A stretch of 64,000 bases of DNA from a virus: positions 35,143 to 99,142 of the IMG/VR virus record IMGVR_UViG_3300028840_008153. The stretch is one strand, 5' to 3'. The notes under the pieces are model-generated. The model saw only the letters and a list, made by a program, of their open reading frames with translations. It did no database searches and was not told where the DNA came from. The position numbers and the translations under genes were made by a program. This document shows positions 50,788 through 57,500 of this stretch, in pieces. Position 1 is the first letter of the stretch. Every line of letters starts with the position of its first letter.

Positions 50788-52668
50788 TCAGGTGCCTATG
50801 GCCAATGGGCGTTCCTTGGGCTTGGGTTTGCTGGCAAGTGCCGGGTTTGGCTTTTCTGGCAGCGCCGGGAAAAGACTTGCCGTTCCCTTGCCATACCGGG
50901 CACGATCGACGGCTGCTGCCGTTCCGGGGGCCGGAAGATCAGAAGGTTCGGGTGTTTCGGGGAAGTTGGCCGGGTTTGGTTCCTGCCGTTTGGCCATGAA
51001 CTGCTCGAAGCTCCCCTGAAAAGATGGCGGCGTCTGCCCGCCCGTAAAGCCCGCGCGCTCGGCCAGTCCGACGGTGCTCGGCTGCGCGCCTGGAGCCTCG
51101 CCCCTGAGACGGAAGAAGGCGTTGGTGCCCATGCGTCGCTGAAGATCCCTGCGTGCCGTGTCGCTCGAAGGGATTCCGGCCGTGTCGGAACGAACGGCCC
51201 AGCCGCCCGGCACCTGCGTTGCTCCCTCGGGAGCCTGCGGAATGCCGGCCCCCTGAACGCCGGGGCTGGGAGCGCTGCGAGGCGCTCGCGTGCCGCCGGA
51301 AGGATCGTAGCGCGTGCCACCGGTCTGTGTGGCGCGCGGTCCGGCCGGCCCGCCGATCCCGTAATGCTTCTCCAGCGCGGAGCGAAGTCCGTAGTTGCCC
51401 CGCGCGGCGTAGCGGATGGCCCGTGCCTGATCTCGTGGGTCTGTCAGCCCTCTCATGTTGATCTGATTGATGGCTTCCTGCATCCGTCCCTTCGCGCCAA
51501 CCTGCCCCATCTCCTCGAACTTGGACGCCTGTCCTTGGCGCTTCGCCAGGGCCGCGCGCGTGGAGGCCAGCATCTCATCAACGCTCTTGGGCTGCTGCTG
51601 CCCTGCCGTGCCGCCCGGAGTAACCTTTCCGCTTTGCAGCTGGTTCCAATACGCGCGTCCTTGGTGGCCCCAACGCCCCGCGCCGGGCGTTGTTCCGCCC
51701 GTAAACGGATTTACACTCCCGCTTTGAAAGGCCGGTGACGCTCTGGGGGGCACGCCTCCAGCGGGCGCCGCCGGAGCCGCTGTCGGGGCCGCTGCCGGGG
51801 CTCCCTGCATTTGCTTGAACTCGTTCTTTGAAAGCGGCTGCTTGCCGCGCGGCAGATTGCGAAGGTACGTCTGGTACGACGCCTCCTCCTGCGCGCCAAA
51901 ACCACTGAGATCGATCCCCGTGCTGCTGTGAAGCTGCTTAAGCCCGCGCCCTGTTGCACGCGCCCATTCTTGGCTCCACGGGTTCAGCCAGTTCCAATTG
52001 GAGCGTCTTTGTGCGTCTGCCTGCGCCAAATCCGAAGCGTAGTCGCTGGTCTTGAGAAGCACGTGCATCGCTGCCTGGTCTTCCTCGTCGAAGCCCGCCT
52101 GCTTGCAAAACAGGTCCACGCCGTGATCGAAGGCAAGCTGCTGCTCCCCATCACGCTCGGCGCTGCCCCAATGCATGAATGGCTGTTGACTGTACATGGG
52201 TCGCGCTCCCATCCGATACCGAGGCGTCCTCGTGACGCTTTCCATTCCGTGGCTGCTGAAGGGGGTATATCCTTGCGCCCTCGGATAACCTTGGCTGCCC
52301 GGATACCCCTGCGCTCCCGGGTATCCACCCTCTCCAGGCATTCGGGGCTGTTGCTGCTGGCCTCCGCCAAGCAGCTCTCCGGCCATGGGGACGAACGAAC
52401 CCACCATGGCGAGACTGCCAAGACGGTTGAGCCATGTGTCGAAACCGCCGCCGGCTGCAGGCGCTGCCGCGCCAGTGGCCTTCGCTGCCGTACCTGCGGT
52501 TCGTGCCGTATTGGCCGCTGTACCTGCGGTTCGCGCCATGTTGGCGGCCGTACCGGCTGCACGCGCGCCGCGCGCGGCACGCCACGCGCCCCACGCACCA
52601 CGTAACGCGCCCCAGAAAGCCCGCTTCTGGAGCGCTTGTTTGATTAGGAAACTCTCAGCGTCTCGCAT
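50788..52668 (-). CDS. Large tagged low-complexity virion protein
   Basis: 626 aa. Starts MRDAESFLIKQALQKRAF, a strong copy of the shared tag. Then Ala/Arg/Gly repeats (TAANxARTAG repeated), a membrane-like span (LGSLAMVGSFVPMAGELLGG), Gln/Gly/Tyr/Pro repeats (GYPGxQ), and a small domain LAFDHGVDLFCKQAGFDEED that resembles the end of 33390-34115. The remainder is Gly/Pro/Arg-rich and likely disordered. It lies between the two polymerase genes and may travel with the polymerase. No enzyme motif. Confidence 0.55.
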   Translation of the reverse strand: MRDAESFLIKQALQKRAFWGALRGAWGAWRAARGARAAGTAANMARTAGTAANTARTAGTAAKATGAAAPAAGGGFDTWLNRLGSLAMVGSFVPMAGELLGGGQQQQPRMPGEGGYPGAQGYPGSQGYPRAQGYTPFSSHGMESVTRTPRYRMGARPMYSQQPFMHWGSAERDGEQQLAFDHGVDLFCKQAGFDEEDQAAMHVLLKTSDYASDLAQADAQRRSNWNWLNPWSQEWARATGRGLKQLHSSTGIDLSGFGAQEEASYQTYLRNLPRGKQPLSKNEFKQMQGAPAAAPTAAPAAPAGGVPPRASPAFQSGSVNPFTGGTTPGAGRWGHQGRAYWNQLQSGKVTPGGTAGQQQPKSVDEMLASTRAALAKRQGQASKFEEMGQVGAKGRMQEAINQINMRGLTDPRDQARAIRYAARGNYGLRSALEKHYGIGGPAGPRATQTGGTRYDPSGGTRAPRSAPSPGVQGAGIPQAPEGATQVPGGWAVRSDTAGIPSSDTARRDLQRRMGTNAFFRLRGEAPGAQPSTVGLAERAGFTGGQTPPSFQGSFEQFMAKRQEPNPANFPETPEPSDLPAPGTAAAVDRARYGKGTASLFPALPEKPNPALASKPKPKERPLAIGT

Positions 52669-52871
52669 TTTGCATTGAGCCCTATGCCAAGTGAATCCAA
52701 GAACCGCTTGAACTCGGCGCCCTCGTGAATGCCGGACGAGAGTATCTGCCCCGTCTCCAGCTTCTTGACTACGAGGATGGGATTGTCGAAGTCATCATAG
52801 ACGACGATCGATCGCACATCCTCCACTACCGTGGCCGCTTCGAGCCCTGCGGGTTGGGCCCTTACGCGCAT
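52644..52871 (-). CDS. Small conserved-looking protein in the polymerase cluster
   Basis: 75 aa. Strand-helix fold suggested by RSIVVYDDFDNPILVVKKLE, then GQILSSGIHEGAEFKRFLDS LGI. It overlaps the tagged protein downstream by 25 bases and abuts the 306-aa gene. Well-ordered composition amid low-complexity neighbours makes it a credible real gene. Function unknown. Confidence 0.5.
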   Translation of the reverse strand: MRVRAQPAGLEAATVVEDVRSIVVYDDFDNPILVVKKLETGQILSSGIHEGAEFKRFLDSLGIGLNAKCETLRVS

Positions 52872-52872
52872 G

Positions 52873-53793
52873 TCATTTCCCTCGGTTGAGGTTCTGAATC
52901 ATCCTGTGGATGCGGAGTGCATGCTGCTTGTCAGCAGCTTTCTTCGGCTCCGATTTCGGAACCGGTTCCGGTTTTGGTTGCGGAGCAGCCGCCTGCTTGG
53001 GCTGTGGTGCGGGGGTCGGCTCAGGCTCCGGTGTGGCGTCCTTGAGCGTCTCCTTCACACGACTCTCCACGCTCGCCTGCGCGACCATGCCACTCATGGG
53101 AGCGACCGGCCCGGGCGGGGCGCCTTCGGGAATCACGCCGCCTGGAACTTCAGGCGGTGGAAGGGGTTCGCCTGCCGGAATACCGGCCGGACCGCCCATG
53201 GGCATGGCTTCAGGGGGCATCGCGCCTCCGGCCCCGGGCGGAACCTCAGCGCCTGCGACAGCGCCGCCCAGAAGCTCAATGAGCTGATCGAGCTTACCGG
53301 ACAACTCGTCGATCGCATCAGCCGTGTTGCGCCCGCCTTCAGGCGCTTTCTCCTCGTTGGGAGCGGGCGCCTCTTCAACCGGGGGCTCTTCGCCGCCAGG
53401 CGCGCCTCCCTCCTGGATCATGGCGAACAGCTGCATGAGATCGTCCAGACTCACCATGACGGGCTGTCCGGGCGGAGGTGCGCCGCCGGCTGCGGGGTCC
53501 ATTGGAGGAGCCCCGCCGGCTGCGGGGTCCATCGGAGGTGGAGCACCGCCCATTGCCGGGTCCATTGGAGGTGGAGCGCCGCCCATTGCCGGGTCCATGG
53601 GCATGCCGCCCGCCGCAGGCGGCGGAGCGCCCGCAGCCATGGGGTCCATGGGCGGCGGTGCGGTCGCGCCCTGCGGGCCCATGGGCACGAACCCTTCCTT
53701 CTTGAGTTCGGCGGCCTCCCTCTTGGAGAGGGCTCTGGCCACGTTCTGCTTGGCCAGCTTCAACATCACCGAATTTACGCGGGGCAATTCCAT
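52873..53793 (-). CDS. Proline/glycine/methionine-rich repeat protein
   Basis: 306 aa. A helical, basic start (MELPRVNSVMLKLAKQNVAR) is followed by five imperfect repeats of GGAPPPMDPA (about 53475-53640). A helix follows (VSLDDLMQLFAMIQEG), then an acidic Pro-rich linker, a second helix (DAIDELSGKLDQLIELLGG) and a Lys/Pro tail. Most of it is probably disordered. It lies between the two polymerase genes. Could be a spacer, an internal core protein or a binding platform. Confidence 0.5.
   Translation of the reverse strand: MELPRVNSVMLKLAKQNVARALSKREAAELKKEGFVPMGPQGATAPPPMDPMAAGAPPPAAGGMPMDPAMGGAPPPMDPAMGGAPPPMDPAAGGAPPMDPAAGGAPPPGQPVMVSLDDLMQLFAMIQEGGAPGGEEPPVEEAPAPNEEKAPEGGRNTADAIDELSGKLDQLIELLGGAVAGAEVPPGAGGAMPPEAMPMGGPAGIPAGEPLPPPEVPGGVIPEGAPPGPVAPMSGMVAQASVESRVKETLKDATPEPEPTPAPQPKQAAAPQPKPEPVPKSEPKKAADKQHALRIHRMIQNLNRGK
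52953..52974. repeat. Dispersed palindrome, copy D (inside 52873-53793)
   Basis: GGAACCGGTTCC centre with TTTCGGAACCGGTTCCG; within coding sequence (KPEPVPKS). Similar to the junction copies but codon choice could create it. Confidence 0.35.
53475..53640 (-). repeat. Tandem 30-base-class coding repeats (GGAPPPMDPA)
   Basis: Five imperfect units encode GGAPPPMDPA-like decapeptides. DNA units are near-identical (for example two consecutive GGAGGTGGAGC-type starts on the plus strand), pointing to recent expansion by slippage or recombination. Confidence 0.6.
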
Positions 53794-53796
53794 GTC

Positions 53797-54516
53797 TTAA
53801 CCCTTTGCTTTGAGGACGCAGGCGACCTTTGCGAGCCGCGCGAACAGTCGGGCGGCTTTCTGTTTGTCTTCCGAGTTCTTGACCACTTCGCGCATCAGAC
53901 GCGGGTTGGCGAGCTTCTCTATCACTGAACTCTTCTTGAGGATCTTGGCCTTCACCTGCACGGGCTTCTTGCTCGTGACAGTCACCGAAGGCGACTTGCC
54001 CTTGGCGGCGAACCGGACCTTTTCCTGCTTCGTCAGCGGACAGCTTTTGCCCGCAGCCGCCTTTTCGCGCGCCTTCTTCAGAAGCGCCCTGCGGAACTTC
54101 GCCGCCTTGACCGTGGCGGTCACGCCCCTGAGCGTCTTTGCCGCATGCTTCTCGATCAGCTTTTCCACGAGCTGCACGGAGCAGTTCTTGGGCAAGTGCT
54201 CGGCGTGCTTGGCGATGATGCCGATGATCTCCTTGCGCCGTTCGGGGCTGAGCTGCGCGGTCTTGTGAGGCGTCAGCCCCTCAAGGCCGGTCTTTGCCGC
54301 GCCCGTGGACTGTGGGCTGGTCGTGGGCGTCGAAGCGCCCTGCGACGGGGCGGGCTGCCCGGCTGCCAAACCCGGATTCATGGCTGTGCCCGGAGCGGGC
54401 GCACCGGCCGCCGAAGCGGGAGCAGGCTGCGCCGTGTTCAGCTGCGAGGTGCGAACCTGCGGCGACACCACCTGCGGCGTGTTGACGGGGGCTTGATCGG
54501 GACTGAGCGTGGGCAT
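53797..54516 (-). CDS. Basic protein with disordered N-terminus, polymerase cluster
   Basis: 239 aa. The first 85 residues are Pro/Ala/Ser/Thr-rich and disordered. The rest is helical and strongly basic (LSPERRKEIIGIIAKHAEHL, then KFRRALLKKAREKAAAGKSC, then VQVKAKILKKSSVIEKLANP). It has its own near-consensus promoter (54540-54567) between it and the polymerase gene. A DNA- or RNA-binding internal virion protein is plausible. No family recognised. Confidence 0.55.
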   Translation of the reverse strand: MPTLSPDQAPVNTPQVVSPQVRTSQLNTAQPAPASAAGAPAPGTAMNPGLAAGQPAPSQGASTPTTSPQSTGAAKTGLEGLTPHKTAQLSPERRKEIIGIIAKHAEHLPKNCSVQLVEKLIEKHAAKTLRGVTATVKAAKFRRALLKKAREKAAAGKSCPLTKQEKVRFAAKGKSPSVTVTSKKPVQVKAKILKKSSVIEKLANPRLMREVVKNSEDKQKAARLFARLAKVACVLKAKG

Positions 54517-54539
54517 GGCAATCTCCTATCTTTCAAAGC

Positions 54540-54567
54540 ATTATAGTACACCGGGCGCTTTTGTCAC
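54540..54567 (-). promoter_or_regulatory. Sigma70-type promoter downstream of the fused polymerase gene
   Basis: Minus-strand GTGACA (54562-54567), 16-base spacer, TATAAT (54540-54545). The -10 is perfect and the -35 is 5/6. It sits in the 56-base gap before the 239-aa gene and could drive the beta' C-terminal gene and the genes after it separately from the fused subunit. Confidence 0.65.
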
Positions 54568-54572
54568 GATGG

Positions 54573-57500
54573 CTACTTGACGATCACCCGATCGCCCAGC
54601 GAAATGTCGCCCTTCTTGTACGCCTTGATCACATCCGCCTTGCTGGCGAACACGCGCGGGGGCGTGTCCTTCTTCGCCGTGCTGGCGAGGTAAAGACCCA
54701 TCAGGAACTCCTGCTTCGGCAGGTAGTGAACCTTGAAATTGGACGATGACTTGAGGTTCTTGGACGGCAGCATCTTCTCAACCGCATCGGTCACGGCCTC
54801 GTCGGTGACAGGCACGTGGTAGTTCATCGCGTCGCCATCGAAGTCGGCATTGAAGCCCGGTGTCACCACGGGAGAGATCTGCAACGTCTCGCCCTTCGTG
54901 AGCACGGGCCACGCGGCCATGAAGCCGTAACGGTGAAGCGTGGGCGCGCGGTTGATCAGCACCGGGCGCTTCTGTGTCTCGGACACCAGCGCCTTTCTGG
55001 CAATCGGCGTCTGGTTGGCCACGGCCTCGGCTGCGGCCATCGCAGGCATGCCCTCGCGCACGAGCCTGCGCATGATGAACGGGCGATAGATGGTCCACGC
55101 CTTGGGCTCGGGCAGACCCACCTGATCCATGTTCAGATCCGGGTTGGGCGTGATGGTGGCCCGTCCCACGATGTCCACCGGAGCGCCAAGAACCCTGCGC
55201 TGGAACATGCCCAGCTTCGGGCTGGTGCCGAAAACGTGCTTCAGCAACCCCTTGACCTTCTTCTCCTTGGTCTTGGCCTGAACCGGATCGCCCAGCCCGG
55301 TGACGGCCTTGAAGGCGTTGTAGACCTGCAGCCGCTCGTCTGCGGACGAGTCCACGTCCACGACTTCCCGAATCTCCTTGAGCGTGTCGTTGGAGTTGAT
55401 CAGATCCTGGTAGAGCAGGTTCGCGTCAGCCACCAGCGGCACGTCCCTGTACTTGCCGATGGGACGGAAGGACGGCGGGATGACAGGCACCTTCGTCATC
55501 ACCCAGTCCTCGGGTCTGAGCTTGTTCTTCTGCATGTTCTTGAGGTAGCCCAGAACCTTCACGGCCTTGTCACGCTTGGAGCGCGGGCCCTCACGAATGA
55601 GCTGCTCGTTGGTGGCGATTGCATCATCCAAGTTGATGTCTGACAGCGCCTTATGAATGGCCTCGCCGCCATACTTGCCCTTGTACGGGACCTTGCCGCC
55701 GATCCACTGCTCGTACTGGTTCTGCGTGAGGTTCAGCAGCCGTCGAATGGGCTCCTCCATGACCGGATTGGGAATGGGTTCGCTCAGTTCGATATGGGAC
55801 CAACGCGCTCCCCCGTGCCCTCCGGTCAGCCCACGATCGAAGAGGCCGCCGCCAATCTCGTCCAGCGAGTCGCCCGCCACGGTCTTGGGGCTGGTCAGCC
55901 CGCCCGACGAGAGCTTGGTCACGTCCTTGTCGGTCATGGCGAACAGCTGCATCCGCTCGCCGTCCTTCTTGACGTTGATGCCGGCGCCCTGCAGGTGCGT
56001 GAGGAACTTGTCGTAGACCATCGGCACCTTCGGCGAAGGCGGCGTCAGGCCCAGACGGAAAGCCCGCCAGAAATCATCGTTGCGTTGCCCACGAATAACC
56101 TGCGCATCCCTGAGCACCTCGGTCGCGCCGTGAGAAAGGAGCGCGTTGATCTCCATGTTGGAGATGCGCTTGGCGCCGAACTCCCCGCCCTTGGCCGGTA
56201 GCCCCTCGCTGGTGTACGCGCCCACGTCACGCCCCCGCCCCTTGGATTCGGCGGTGTGGTGCAGTTTGTAGATGAAACGCTCGCCCGTGAGAATGTTTTT
56301 GACCTTGCGGCCCGTGGTGGGATCGAAGACGTCGTCGGTGTCCTTCATCCCGGCGTCCTGCAGTTCCTTCTTCACGAAGTCGACCATCGACTCTTCGCTG
56401 AAGCCTGGAACCTTGTATGCCTTGCCGCGCTTGCGGGCGATCTTGCCCAGCAGCGCCTCGTGGACCTGGGAGGGGTTGCCGCGCGAGATGATGCCCAACG
56501 GGTTGAGCAGGATGTGGTACGGATTCCCGTCCTTGTCGTGGACCATCTGGTCGTCGGGAATGATCTTGGCGATCACGCCCTTGTCGCCGTAGCGGCCGGC
56601 CAGCTTGTCCCCCTCGCGCGCGGGCATGTACGCCTTGACGGTGACGTTGTAGCCGCCGCCCTTGGTCTTGTCGATGTCGGTGACGACGCCCTCGGCCTCA
56701 TGGTTCCACGTGACGGCATTGTCGGAGAACATCGTTTTGTGGCCACGGTGGACGGCCGTGGGCTTGGCCTTGTTGAGCGAGAGAATCAGCGGGTCGCCGT
56801 ACTTCACCACGGTGCCGGGCTTGACCACACCCTTGCTGTCGATCGTGCCCAGCTGCTCCTTGTTGAACTGGCTCGGGTAGATGGAGACGTATTCCTTCCT
56901 GCCGGTCAGGATCGTGGGATCGCCCTCGACCTCGTGCTGGTACATGTGCTCCGAGGACATCATCTTGGCCGCGCTCTCGGAGACCACCACCGCGTCCTCG
57001 TAGTTGAGCCCCTTGTACGGCATGTAGGCCACCCGCAGGTTGTTGCCCATGGCCACGGCGCCCTTGTCATCCGTGTAGTTACTCTTGGCCAAAAGCTGGT
57101 TGGGCTTGATCTGGTCGCCGATCTGGACCACGGGCGTGTTGTGCAGGAAGGTCTTCCGATTGAACGGGAAGTTCTGGTAAAGCTCGTGGTTCTCCTTGGT
57201 TCCGTCGGCGTAGCGGACCTGCACGTAGTCCTTGCCAACGTCGGTAACCACGCCCCGGTCGCGTGCGCGCACCGCACCCACGCGCGTGCCCAGACGCTCA
57301 TCGAAGGACTCATCGCCCTCATCACCCACGAGGTTCTGGACCAGCGGCGCCTCGGGGTTCTTCAGCGGCAGCGACTGGATCACGTACTTGGCGCCCATCA
57401 GCAGGCGCCCGCCCTTGATGCCGCTGACCATCGGCGTCATGTTCGAGCTTGCCGTGAACATCTGCGAGGTCTTGGGCAGCTCGAAGTCCACCTGATCCCG

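Noticed and set aside
53475-53640. CRISPR-like or intergenic repeat array
   Set aside because: Repeats are in-frame codons for GGAPPPMDPA with no spacers.
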